From Diphasiastrum complanatum (Eukaryota; Streptophyta; Lycopodiopsida; Lycopodiales; Lycopodiaceae): DNA of 64,000 nucleotides. Under the pieces are notes generated by a model. It saw only the letters and a program-made list of their open reading frames with translations, was not told the origin of the DNA and did not search any database. Of the stretch, positions 23,760 through 35,364 are shown in pieces. A program made the translations under genes and the position numbers. The DNA lies in assembly GCA_029204225.1 (NCBI GenBank), contig CM055103.1:131001-195000 (forward strand). The letters run 5' to 3'. Within the stretch, counting starts at the first letter, position 1. Every line of letters begins with the position of its first letter.

Positions 23760-24745
23760 AGGCAAGATTTAGATATAGTGTTCATTGTCTTGTACGTGGA
23801 TGATTTGATTATTACAAGAAGTAATGAGAAGTTAATCGATGAAATGAAATCAGATCTTTCCAATGCTTTTGACATGATTGATGCACTATTGTCTTGGCAT
23901 TGAAGTATGGCAAAAGGAACACATGGTCTTTCTTACACAAAGCAAATATGCACAAGATTTGCTTTATGAGTTCAATATGCAGGATTGTAAGCCTTTGAGT
24001 ACATCTATGGATTATCAACATAAAGCTTACTGCATATGATGAATCTGATAAAGTGGATGCTTATTTATATAGACAGCTAGTGGGTAGTTTGATTTATTTG
24101 ACACACACACGACCTGATATTTCTTATGTTGTTGGTGTTGTTAGTCAATTTATGCAAGATCCTAGTCAAGCACATTGGAAGTCTACTAAACATATTCTCA
24201 AATACAGTCAAGGGACATTGAATTTTGGTTTGAAGTATAATCAGCCTGAAGCGCCAATGTTGGTAGGTTATACAGATGTTGATTGGGCAAGTAATATTGA
24301 TGACAGAAGATCTACTAGTGGTCATACATTCAGTTATGGTACAGTTGCAATTTCATGGAGCAGCAAAAAGGAGCCTACAGTAGACTTATCATTGACGGAA
24401 GCTGAATATTGGGCACTCAGCAATGCTATACAAGAAGCGGTATGGTTACGAAGATTGCTTGTGGATTTAGGTCAACCATAAGTGGATGCGACTACTATAT
24501 CTCGCGATGATCAAAGTTGCATTCACCTTGCCAAAAATCTAGTTTTACATGCTTGAACCAAGCACATCGAAATACACTACCATTTTGTTCAAGAGAAAAT
24601 TCTTGATGGAGCCATTGATCTTGTTTTTTGTAAATCTGAAGATCAAATGGCAGATATTTTTACTAAGTCATTAGGTAGATGTAAATTTGAGAGGTTTCGT
24701 ACTCTATTAGGAATAGAAGAATGTAATCTTATCATTGAGGGAGAG
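23760..24745 (+). pseudogene. copia reverse transcriptase and RNase H remnant
   Basis: The catalytic motif appears as FIVLYVDDLIITRSN at about 23780. The frame then breaks and resumes at 24053 (YRQLVGSLIYLTHTRPDISY, GYTDVDWASNIDDRRSTSGH, SLTEAEYWALSNA). After a stop at 24479 it continues with TKHIEIHYHFVQEKILDGAI and DQMADIFTKSLGRCKFERFR. This is the C-terminal half of a Ty1/copia polyprotein: reverse transcriptase, then RNase H. It runs into a polypurine tract (TTGAGGGAGAG) and an LTR, so it is the 3' end of an element whose 5' half is gone. Confidence 0.9.
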
Positions 24746-25007
24746 TGTTAGAAATCAATGATAAACTTCATTGTTACTGTTTATGATGTACATTAATGTT
24801 GACAGCTGTGACCAGCTGTCATTTGTCGTAGGCTAGTCTATTAGTCTACTCGTAGGTTTTCTCTCTCTATCAGGGTTTAGAGTTTATTTGTACATTTTAC
24901 ATTCTGTATGAGGGAGTTTGATAGAGTGATAGTGCATGTTCTTCTTTCGCCTTCTTGAAGTTATTGCTTATGGTGAATGCTTGATGTTGCATATCTAATT
25001 CTTGACA
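24746..25007 (+). mobile_element. copia 3' LTR, about 262 bp
   Basis: Begins TGTTAGAAATCA immediately after the polypurine tract and ends near TTCTTGACA. Holds a CT run and TTTGTACATT; compact size is normal for copia. Confidence 0.65.
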
Positions 25008-25009
25008 AT

Positions 25010-26010
25010 TTTGTCAACCGAGCTGTAGTGAAAGGAGTTCCAAATGTCATTTATGGACTAAGTGCTACTGGTAAAACGTAGTTTCACCATGAATAACATT
25101 TGATTCAAGTATAAAATTAGATGTGCATCAAATATCATCGGTCCTGGAGTTGTATTATTTAATGAGCTGCTTGAGCACCAGCTCTCTAAACTGAGTTTCA
25201 GACAGGCTTTGAGCATAGTTATCAAACCTCATCAGTGTTGCTTCTGATACAATCTTTGAGCAAGCATTTAAACTGGAAGTTATCTGAGCCAGGTGAATTT
25301 ACTTAGAATGCAACTATCAAGTTATCTAAGTACACCATCTACGATAAGTCTGTGCCATTGTTGCTAGTAGAGGAATCTCCGAGCCTTCACTACCGCTAAA
25401 GCACTCGCTAGCCCATAACTACTTCCAGCACTCTAAAAGACTTCCTTCCAACTTGTTCGCAAATTAGCTAAAGACTCTCGCTTGAAGTTTAGATGTTTTT
25501 ACGAAGAGAAGAACTTTTTCTTATTTTTTTCAAGAAAAAAAAAATACAAGACATAAAAGAGAAAAAAACAGGAAATCTAGTATGTGTTATTTCTAAAGAT
25601 GGATAAAAGTTATGCTGAATCGTTATGAAGTATGTATACAATGCTCTACATCTTTGATAAGGAAATGTTTTTACAGATTGTATGTTTAGTTGTGATATAC
25701 CGAATCTTGGATGGCCTTGTCATTGATTGCTGATAAGTGATGAAAATTGGCTGTAAACAGTCTGTCTGCATAAATGAACCACACTATCACTTCTGCAGAA
25801 ATAAACTAAAACAGCCCAGTGGTATAATACCACATCGTTTTTGTTTTTTTCGGGCAGCCGTCGCGCTGCTCCACGGGCAACCTGACCTTGCCCCAAAAAA
25901 AAAACTCCTCATTTTTCAAATTCTTAACCCTCCCAAAACCCTGCCCTACCCGCCCAATGCCTACCCGCCCACAGACTTGCGGGCTCACATCACGTCGCTT
26001 AGTCAAAGAT
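25010..26010. other. no clear gene
   Basis: Mixed AT-rich sequence; the pyrimidine- and C-rich stretch 25880-25990 has no recognised product. Confidence 0.35.
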
Positions 26011-26014
26011 TAAT

Positions 26015-26810
26015 ATGACAGTTGACAGATTAATTGCAGCCAAGGATGAAAGCAACATCTATAGTCCTGAGGAACATGTGAATATTGAAACTGCAGGCAT
26101 GGGAGTTAAGATATTTGAAAAAATTAGAAGATTTGAGGAAAACGGAGTATGCGTCAACTGTAGTGGCACTTTTCTGGAGTGCACCAACATTTGCTGTTGT
26201 TGTTACCTTTGGCACATGTGTGCTGATGGGCATACCTCTTACAGCAAGTGGGGTGGCCACTTTCAGGATTATTCAAGAGCCATTCTACAACCTCCCAGAT
26301 CTTGTGTCAATGATTGTTCAAACAAAGGTTTCACTTGAGCGTATCGAGAAGTTAATTCAAGAGCTACAGTCAAATGCTGTTATTTGTTCCCGAGGGAGGT
26401 ACCATGACGGATTTAGCCATTGAGATTGAAGGAGCATCTTTCAGTTGGGATGCATCTTCAGAAAAGCCCACATTGGTAGGCTAGGAGCTACAAATAAGAA
26501 GAGGAACGCGAGTTGTTGTGTGTGGGGTTGTGGCATTTGGGAAATCAACTCTTTTGTTGTGCATTCTTGGAGTTGTTCCAAAGCTCTCAGAATCTGCCAA
26601 AGTGAATGGAAGTAGAGCTTATGTGCCTTGAAAAAGGATCTTGAACTTTTTCCACAACCAAACGCAGATTCGCGAGAGAGGGATCAACTTAAGTGGTGGA
26701 TAGAAACAGAGGATCCAATTGGCACATGCCATTTATCAGGATGCTGATATTTACCTTCTCGACCATTTAGTGCTGTGGATGCACACACAGGAATGCAGCT
26801 ATTTCAGGTA
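26015..26810 (+). pseudogene. ABCC (MRP) transporter fragment
   Basis: Pieces of a plant ABCC transporter in order: RMKATS, then KLQAWELRYLKKLEDLRKTE, the second half of TMD1 (VTFGTCVLMGIPLTASGVAT, FRIIQEPFYNLPDLVSMI, QTKVSLERI) and the first nucleotide-binding domain. The Walker A region is altered to CGVVAFGKSTLLLCILG, and the signature reads RGINLSGG followed by a stop, then QLAHAIYQDADIYL. Between SRAYV and LKKDLELFP at about 26630 some 30 residues of the NBD are missing. Several stops and shifts confirm it is dead. Family members are vacuolar or plasma-membrane exporters of conjugates. Confidence 0.88.
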
Positions 26811-26849
26811 TTGTAATTCCAGGGGATTGGTTTGATATCTTTCCGGGGA

Positions 26850-27960
26850 TTGGTGATCGGTTCAACTTTGGTTGGTTTAGTTCAATTTGTCGATTAAGAC
26901 TTCTCGGTTAAAATTCTGGTAAGGATCACTTGGATTTTGTTTTCAGTTCATTTTGAAGTGTTTCGTTTATAATGGTTTCGGTTGAAGTGAATTTTTCAGT
27001 TGGAAATCTTCGGTTGATGATTTTCGGTAGAGGTTCGGTTGACGACTCCTCGGTTAAAAAATGGTAATCCTCGTTCGAAGTATCCTTGGGAGTTTTCCAA
27101 GTTTCTCTCGGTCTAAAATCTCAATTGATGTTCAAGCTTTTTTTTTTCGGTAGATATTTGGTGGAGCACTTCAGGAGATCTTCGGTTGATTTGTTGGGTG
27201 GAGTTTTGGTTGATACCAGTGTCGGATCAACTTATTCCCCTCCCCTTAAAGAGGTGGTAGGGTCAGGAAACTGATTTGAGGCAGTAGAGATAAGATGTGG
27301 TAGATGGATCAAATCAGATCATGATGAATCAATATGAAAAGATATTAAAGTATAATAGAAAAATGACATTTCGGTTGATATCTTTTGATCTAGAGTATAA
27401 TCTTGACCAAATCGAAGTGTGTGGGTCAAGTAGGATGATCAGAGTTTGTTTGAATTGGATTCGGTCGATTCCTCGATCATCTTCTGTTGAACTTGTCGGT
27501 TGAGAGATAAGTAAAAAATCTTGAGAGAACGTGGATCTGTTGTGGTAAGTTCGACCAAAAGGGATATCAGTGAATAGAAAAGATGATCAGAATCTGTTCC
27601 CGCTAGCTTTGGTTGAAGTTAGCGTCGGGATGAATCTAGATTTGGTTTCTTGGTTTTGGATCATGATCACTGGTTTTTGGTGTTACCATGGGTATCTTTG
27701 ACCGAACGTCTGGTATGATGTAGTAGACAAATGTCTAATTACATCATCCAGGTCAAGAATTGGTTTCAAGGTCAGACTCAATAGATATTTGGCAAAATTT
27801 AGATCTGACTTCCTGACAGATAACTTCGACTGAAACAGGTATAAATCTTCAGAAGAGTGTTAATCAACTTTCGATCTACAAGATTCGGTTGAAGATATTA
27901 ACAATGATCTGGAATAAAGCTGGTCAAATTTTGTTTGAAAATCATGTTTGACCGAATGGT
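26850..27960. repeat. degenerate TTCGGTTGA repeats
   Basis: TCGGTTGA and close variants (TCGGTTAAA, TTCGGTAGA, GACCGAA) recur dozens of times at irregular spacing. The reverse complement TCAACCGA is the core of the tandem arrays at 53.5 and 61.8 kb. No gene is seen. It is probably an untranslated part of a retrotransposon. Confidence 0.55.
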
Positions 27961-28299
27961 AGTGGGAAAGATAGATCTGGATGTGTTTCATATACTGCCA
28001 AAGCAGTCAGTTGATGTTTAGTTCAGATCAGACTGCTACAGTGGTTCTTGATTTTCTTGATCTCAATATCAAGAAAATGTGTAAATGCAAAATGCATGGA
28101 TCTTGATGTTTGACATGGTAGATAGAAACTTCAGAATGTAAGGAAGACTGTTTTAAAGGTAGAATGCATGATGAATCAAGCAAAACAATCAGATCAAGCA
28201 GTCAAACCAAAACACTTCAAGAAAATCAAAAAATCAAAAAATTGATTTTGCCATTAATAGTCGGGATTTACATGCCGGTTTTTGTACAAAATTGTGAAA

Positions 28300-30440
28300 A
28301 TTGCTTTAAACAGAGCCCAATTTTTCGTGCAAAAATATCGGCTAACATAGATGTTGGTGTTATTGCTAACCAATTTGGATATGTTGCAAGGGAGCAAATA
28401 CCTATTCAAGAGGTTTGGCATAAAAGGATGGGACACCTCAACTTCAAGTCATTGGAGGTAATGGCTAGGAAGAAGATTGTGCTAGGTCTTCCAAGTTTCT
28501 TAAGTGGCATCAAACATGTTTGTGAGCCTTGTGCTTTGTCTAAGTCACATAGACTACCTTATACTAGATCTACAAAGCCTTTTCAACTTGTACATTCGGA
28601 TATTCATGGATTTACTACATTTAGCAATAGTGGAGCTAAGATGTATGTAACATTCAGTGATGATTTTAGTAGATTTTGTTGGATCTATCTACTAAAGAGC
28701 AAGGATGAAGTGTATGATGTAATGCAAGGGAGAACCAATTTTCCACAAGGATCAAGTGCTTAAGGAGTGACAATGGTGGTGAGTACATATCTACCAAGTT
28801 CAAGGCCTTTTGTGATGAGCATGGGATCAAGAGGGAGTATACAACATCAAGAACCCCACACTAAAATGGAGTGGCTAAAAGGAAGAATAGGACTTTATGT
28901 GAAAGTGCTAAAGCTCTGAGGTTAAGTGCTAATCTTGACAAAACATTTTGGGATGAAGCTTTGTTGTCTGCCAATTTCTTTTGCAATAGGCGACCGAGTG
29001 CTGTTTTGGATGGACACTTTTGAGATGCTATTCAAGAGGAGGCCGAGTGTCAACTTTCTAAGGAATTTTGGATGCACAATCTATGTAAACGTTACTCTTG
29101 ATGATAAGACCAAGTAGGATCCATCTTCTAGAAGAGGTATTTTTGTTGGATATAGTGAGGTGAGTAAAGCCTACGACGTTTACATTCCTTCTAGTAACAA
29201 AGTGATTGTTGGTGTAGATGTCATTTTTTTATGAGGGGAACATTTCAAAAGTGTCTTCAAGCATGATTGATGGTGATGTGGATGGATCTAACATTCTTGA
29301 TGTTGATAAAAATGATCCTACTTAGGGTGATAATGATGGAACTTCATCAGTTCAAAAGCCAAGGAGAACATCAAGGGAAAGACAAGTACCTTCAAGGCTC
29401 ACATATAATGCAAAGGGTAAGCAAGTGGTTTCTGGACATTATGTTGCTTTCCTAACCTCTTTGGATGAACCTACGGGTATAGATCAAGCAAGTTAAGAAG
29501 AGGATTGGATCCAAGCAATGGATCTTGAGTATCAAACTTTTATGAAGAGTGAACCATCTTTTGGAGGATCTTCTTGTATACATGGAGCTATGCAAGTGGA
29601 TGGATGTTATCTTGCTGTAAAATCAAGTAACGGATCTGACAAACAAAGTTTTTTCAATGACTTTGATGGTCAAGTTGATGATCAAGAGGTTGTCTGAAAG
29701 GGTTTCAACAAGGCAAAAAGGAAGTGGCAATTTGGAGCTAGTCAAGAGCATCAAAGGAGAGGTAATTTGCAAAGATGTTATGGATCTATTTTTGCAACTT
29801 ATTGAAGACTCAAGTAAGGTCAAAGGAGCAGCAAGGAAGTGTTGTTCAAGTTTACTTTACTTGTACTATCTCATGTTTGAGCATTTTTATGTGGATGTGT
29901 GCAAATTGTCAAGATATGGTAAAACTAGCTACATTGGTGAGCATCGTTTTGATGTTGGATTTGTAATAGCATTCTTGTCTAGTTTTGCTAATGGAAATGA
30001 AGATTCTAGAGGTTCATTATGTCACTCATTCAAGGCCAAGTCATCAAGTGATGATGGCATCTTGTGTCAAGATAAAAATGGAGGCTCATTCATGGAGTAT
30101 CATGGTGGATACAAGGCAACAAAGGACAAAGGAGGAGGAGACATGCAAGCAAATGTCCATCACTCACATTTATTGTTTGTTTGTTGTATTTCTCTAAAGA
30201 GTTCAGAGTTGGAAGCATGGTGGAATCATTTCAATTACATTCTATGTAATTCTTCATGTCTCATTGAAGTGGTGTTGCAACATTTTGTGAGGGAGCAAGT
30301 CATTGCAAAGGAGGTGGAGCTTCAACATGTGTCCTCAAGGGAATGTGTAGCTGATATCTTCACCAAAGCATTGGGAAAGGACTTGCTCATGAATCATAGG
30401 ACTTCACTTGGAGTGTTATCAGATTCTATGCTAAAATTAG
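28300..30440 (+). pseudogene. copia integrase to RNase H remnant, RT replaced
   Basis: GAG-pre-integrase and integrase start: EVWHKRMGHLNFKSLEVMA, CEPCALSKSHRLPY, HSDIHGF, then FSDDFSRFCWIYLLKSK. After a frameshift come SDNGGEYISTKF and NGVAKRKNRTLCESAKALRL. Then RGIFVGYSEVSKAYDVYIPS follows, then a linker ending EEDWIQAMDLEYQTF, where reverse transcriptase should start. About 29540-30270 holds unrelated sequence with one long frame. RNase H resumes at about 30275 with EVELQHVSSRECVADIFTKA. It ends in a purine tract (TTGAAGAGGGAG) before an LTR. At least six frame breaks. Confidence 0.87.
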
Positions 30441-30452
30441 TTGAAGAGGGAG

Positions 30453-31123
30453 TGTGAAAGATTCAACTAGTTTGATCATATTTGCTATATTTCCATATTT
30501 GGCATATTGAGGCCAACTTTGTTTTTAGACTTAGAGATAAGCCTATGAAGGTTCTTTAACTCCCCTAGGAATCTCTCTTTCTCATTGGTTGTGCATGGAA
30601 CTCCATAGTGTATTGGAGGGTGCCATTTTCCATCTATATGAGGGGATGAGGGCGCCCATAAGGAGGGGGAGAGATCTGTTTTGTTTGCTATGCTTATGCT
30701 CTAGTGTGGCTACTAGTGTATAGAGTGTTTTCTTGTGTGTAGTATGATTAGGGTTTGGATCTTGCTTATGGTATGGGACATAAGTAGGGTTTGGATCTTG
30801 TGTATGCTATGGTTTGTGGTGGTATGCTTGTGATTAGTTATTGGTTAGCAAGGGCGTGCTAGATTAGCCAAGTTGCAGGATTGCATGTGCTAGCTAGCTA
30901 TGGTTGGGTGGTGAATACTTGAGGCCACTTGTTATCTACCTTTGTGATTAAAATTAGGGACACGGGGGGAGGAGAGATCCATAGAGGCTTGAAGATCCTT
31001 ACTTGCTGGTGGAGGCATCCCAGCTTGGAGTTGGGGAGCATCTTGGAGCTTGCAAGTTACTTGGAGGATCTTTGGAGGCACTACCTTTAGATTAGGAGGA
31101 CCTCTTGACTTCCTTTGTAAAAG
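30453..31123 (+). mobile_element. copia LTR flanked by PPT and PBS
   Basis: About 670 bp, from TGTGAAAGATTCAACTAG to CTTTGTAAAAG. A polypurine tract lies on its left (30441-30452) and a PBS TGGTATCAGAGC on its right (31124-31135), so it acts as 3' LTR to the left and as 5' LTR to the right. Its first 80 bp resemble the LTR at 43402. Confidence 0.7.
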
Positions 31124-31135
31124 TGGTATCAGAGC

Positions 31136-32600
31136 TAGACAAAGGATGAAGCTTTCTAACCTTCTTCAAGTTCTATAAAGATCACAAAATAAATTTTTTG
31201 GGGAAGATGTGATCTTCAGCACTCTCGTAAGGGGCTCCATGAAACTCAAGGGTTGTGCTTCTCAACTTTGGTAGGGGTTTTATATTAGCAGGAATTACTA
31301 TAGGCTCAGTAACTTGAGCAGCCATTGTTTTTTATTGTGAATACTCGGGGGTTTGAAATAGGATATCAGGTATTATTTGTATTATTAAAAAGAAAAAAAT
31401 TGTGAGTATGTAGATATAAGATCCCTTATTGCTCTTGATATATGAAAAGTTGCAGAATTTAACTAGAAGAACTGCAAAATCTGCTAAGCCTATATGGCCT
31501 CTCTAGTGAGAATTATGAGCCTCGAAGGCCTCACTGCAAGTCAACTGATGGATGTGAGAAAGCTTGAGCCCCTAGGTCCTCAGTTTTGACTTTTGATAGG
31601 GACACAATGACATGACGATACATCAATTGACAATATCAACTACGGAAATAGAAGACTCGTCTGCCACAAACAAAAGCAATTAGTCATATGAAATTGCTAC
31701 AATTGCAAAAATTCAGAAAACCCAATACAACATTCATATTTGTCAATGTTTTTGGGCTGAATTGTGAAAATTTTACAAAACACTACGTTTTCCATATTGT
31801 ACTTGTTGTTTTACAATTATTAATGATTGGATCTAATGATTGCATGATGTTTGAATAGTCAAAAGGTTGATTAGATAGTGATTTTGGACCAAAAATTGGG
31901 GTTTTTGGACCATAAATGGGCTATAGAAGCCATGTTTGACGCCCAGTCTAGATCCAGTACCGCCACCAACAACATGGAAGAAAAGGAAACTTAAGAGTGT
32001 TGCTACCTTTGTAATTTGTTTAGACATAAAGTGCTATCATACATAAATTGGCGTGAATGAGAATTTGCAACCTTGAATGTCACCATTGCAACAAAAAATG
32101 ATTCACAGGATCCTCAACTTCAAATAATGCCTGCAAAATGCAATCATTAAATCCTTCAAAATTCTAAAAATTGAAAACTGATTGAGTCCTTCAATACAAC
32201 TAGTAAAGATAATAAATTTTTATTATCAGATCTATTCCTGTTTTTTGGCTCGAAAACTCCAAAAATATCCATGAAACAGCTCGTTGAAAGGATCCAATTC
32301 ATTCATACGTCTACTGCAGCAATGATATTTTCCAGCATGCAAGAAACATTCGTTTAAAGTAGCAATGAACTTCTCTCTAAAGACAAAAGAATAAGTGCCT
32401 TGAGCTCTTCCAAAGCCTGGAGATTCCGGAGGAGACTGCTGTGCTAGCATGAAATATGTCCAAACTCCAAACTCCAAACGTCCAAACAAGAGATTTTTAT
32501 TTCATTTTGCAACTCGCTTGCATTGTAGGCTGTAACAGGTATAGCAGATGGAGCTGGCCCACTAAAAGATGGTCATGCATGTACCATCGGAGATGCACTA
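31136..32600. other. no clear gene; leader-like sequence
   Basis: Follows a PBS. The minus-strand frame at 32489-32232 (85 codons) has no recognised motif. Nothing else supported. Confidence 0.35.
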
Positions 32601-32611
32601 CGTTCTTAGTG

Positions 32612-33018
32612 CTTATATAATTCCACCGCATCCTGCACACTACACACCTACACACAACTCACCAAGAAAAAACAAAAAACATCAAAAAAATAGCTTTACT
32701 AATGAGATGAGAGCAGAGAGAAGCATGGAGCGGAACACGAGGAGATGAGAGCAGAGCGCAACATGGAGCAGAGAGAAGCATGGAATGGAACAAGAGGAGA
32801 TGAGAGCAGAGCGCAGCATGGAGCGGAACACGAGGGGAGCAGAGCAGAGCAGAGGAGCATGGATTGGAACAAAAGAAGCGAATGGAACAAGAGGAGCGAA
32901 TGCAACAGGAGCTAATGCAGCATGGGGAGTGAGCATGGAGCGGCACAAGAGGAGCGCGAGCATGGAGGAGCGATGGAGCGTGAGCTGTAAAAAGGAAGAC
33001 CAAGTGCAAATAGATTAG
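32612..33018 (+). repeat. purine-rich minisatellite with TATA box upstream
   Basis: Units of about 40 bp built from GATGAGAGCAGAGCGCA and AGCATGGAGCGGAACACGAG repeat from 32702 to about 32970. TATATAA near 32616 and an A/C-rich leader precede it. One frame (32785-33018) reads repeats such as RAERSMERNTRG. It may be a low-complexity remnant rather than a gene. Confidence 0.5.
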
Positions 33019-33026
33019 AAATTTTT

Positions 33027-33078
33027 ATTTTTTGAAGGGTTGACGGGCATGCGTACATGGTTGACGGGCATGCGTACC
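33027..33078. repeat. two-copy direct repeat
   Basis: GGTTGACGGGCATGCGTAC occurs twice in tandem, about 24 bp apart. Confidence 0.8.
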
Positions 33079-33133
33079 AATTAATGAAAAGTTGAACGCA
33101 TTCATGTCTTATTTAATGCCTATATTAAGAAAA

Positions 33134-33365
33134 TTATATACCTTGATTTGATACCCGGGCACAAGGTAAAAGGGGCAAATATGCCCTGGTAATGTTATAT
33201 CCCTGGTATTTCTGGGGCTTATACCAGTCTGGTCGGGTATTACCTTGAGTATATCTAAAGTCAATACACAGGGATATTCGGTTCTCTGCTAGGTATTGAA
33301 AACCTATATACCAGACTGGTATGTTTTTTAATACCCGGGTTGATACCAGGCACGACCCTATACAC
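33134..33365. repeat. palindromic-motif element (ATACCCGGGTAT / ACCAGNCTGGT)
   Basis: ATACCCGGG, TACCAGTCTGGT, TACCAGACTGGT and CCCTGGTA words recur in both orientations. The ends TTGATACCCGGGCAC and GGGTTGATACCAGGCACGAC form an imperfect inverted pair. Same design as 718-930, 1038-1425 and 10521-10928, with a different word. Confidence 0.5.
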
Positions 33366-33914
33366 CCGCCCAACAGTGGTATAATCAAGATGCTTAGCCG
33401 GTTAATACTTAAAGACCACATACTTCCCCACATCACTTGGGTGACCAAACCTCATGTACCCCGGTCCCCAACTAAGGTCCCCAACTAATGTTTGAAGTAC
33501 TCAAAAACTCTGAGGTTGGCCTTAAACCTTACTAATTAGTGTTGATCTTGTTAAGGATTGAAATGTATGCCTTCACACCTGCACACAATACGTGTTCTTT
33601 CATAACGTCATCCTCTCTTTATGTAATGGGCAGTTCGCCGTTCTCTCATTAAACAATCAGTAAAATAATGTAGTTAACGTTGCTCTTTCTCTCTCGAGTC
33701 TCCGCGATGCTATCTCTCTTCAGTGCGCTGCTACATGAATTCTCTGAAATATATCAGATCTGATGGTCTCCGACTGTGCAGGATTTCTGAGGAAAGGCCT
33801 AAAGTGGGACCCGGGAGCAGCGCCGCAGATTGAAGGTGATGGAAAGCCAAACCTCGCTAAATACACCTTGTAGCTATAGCCTATACTTATAAGAGTCACT
33901 TCACGTAATACGTA

Positions 33915-34115
33915 TAGTACGATCACGACAGTACTATTACCTGTCGTTTACTTGACTGTTCACGAGTCACGACTCGCAATAAATTCACCATCACGACAGT
34001 ACTATTATCTGTAGTTTACTGACCCATTACTCACAATAAATTCACGATCACGACAGTACTATTAGTATTATCTGTAGTTTACTTGCCTGGTCACGACCCA
34101 CGACTCACAACAAAT
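33915..34115. repeat. three-copy tandem repeat
   Basis: Three units of about 65-85 bp with ATCACGACAGTACTATTA, CTGT.GTTTACT and TCACGACTC..AA.AAATT, starting near 33919, 33988 and 34045. Confidence 0.75.
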
Positions 34116-34257
34116 TTATTCAGGGCTTCCTTCAAAATAATGTTGTACAGTGTAGAGTCTCTAGATTATGGACTCTGGAGAACAACTTAACAAGAATTCA
34201 ATACCCTCTTATCCATGTCATTGAATCCCTCGAGGCTCGAACCTCCATCACGAATGA

Positions 34258-34435
34258 TCACGATTCACTACTCTACTCACAGTGTCACACAATGGTTACT
34301 GCAGACTGCAGTACTATTTAGAATCTATGTGCGGCCACATACACACACGATTCACTACTCACAGTGTCACACAATGGTTACTGCAGACTGCAGTAGTATT
34401 TAGAATCTTTGTGCAGCAACATACACACACAAACA
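34258..34435. repeat. two-copy tandem repeat of about 85 bp
   Basis: CACGATTCACTACT followed by CACAGTGTCACACAATGGTT, then ACTGCAGACTGCAGTA and an ATACACACAC end, present twice. Confidence 0.85.
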
Positions 34436-34439
34436 CTTG

Positions 34440-35230
34440 TGTTTCTTGACATCAGCAATCCAACTCTCAAGGCTGTCAATCCATAGCTTCTCCTTCTTGA
34501 CATCTAATTTCTCTAGATATATAAACAGCCCACGAAAACTTGCTGTGTATGGTCATTAAGTCTCTGTTATTTTCTTTTTTGAGTTTGTTGGTGTTACGTA
34601 GATTAACTAGCAGTCATCCTTTTTGGTATCTAAAGTCAACAGACACATTATAAAATATGTATTATGCACTACAAATTGCATTATTACATCAATCCAGCTT
34701 CGACCAGCTCTACTGCTGCTCTAGTACCCGTAAGCTGACGTGACCTTTTATTATGTTTTAACGCCCGAGGTTTAAGAGATTATTTATGCAACCGACCTGT
34801 TCTTAATCCGAGTAGTATGAATCTACTCTAATTAAGCTTATTTTAAAGTTCAAAGCTCAAACGTTCAAACCATCATTGTCCTGACAGTGGCGGATTTCTA
34901 TGCATTTATTGTTGTTTTTCGTTATCTGTCTAAGTGCACAGTGCACCACTGCACACACTCTCCGAAGTCAATTTTGGCATTCATATATGTATATATTTTA
35001 TACTTGTGTCACGTGGGTATTCGGCATTCTCGCACTGTGCATGGTTTCAAAAAGAGATTATAATCATGAGCAGTCTGATAATCCATTGTGGATCTGAAAA
35101 GAATCGTGGAAAGTTCGCACAACATGATGCTCGTGACGAGTCGTGAGTCGTGAGTCATAAAAAATGAGGCCCATCCATGCAAAGCACGCGCCACAGTCAA
35201 CTTATTACACCACAGGCTAGAGGCCGCTAG
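34440..35230. other. upstream region of the secreted-protein gene
   Basis: No coding sequence. GAGTCGTGA words at about 35138-35155 echo the TCACGACTC words of the 33.9-kb array. Probably contains the promoter of the gene at 35365. Confidence 0.4.
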
Positions 35231-35237
35231 AGCTCAC

Positions 35238-35244
35238 TATAAAT
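35238..35244 (+). promoter_or_regulatory. TATA box of the 35365 gene
   Basis: TATAAAT, 121 bp before the ATG at 35365, at the normal distance for a plant transcription start near 35270. The leader that follows is CT-rich. Confidence 0.65.
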
Positions 35245-35364
35245 TGCAGTTCTTGAACCACATTCTCCATCTTCATTCGAACTCTTTTTTGCCTGCGTTG
35301 TTCCTCAATTTCTTCTTCAACATCTCACTCGCGCTAACGTGACAGTCCTTTCAATCGATCCATC

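Noticed and set aside
32659-33009. Cysteine/serine-rich 116-residue frame on the minus strand
   Set aside because: It is the antisense reading of the purine-rich minisatellite.
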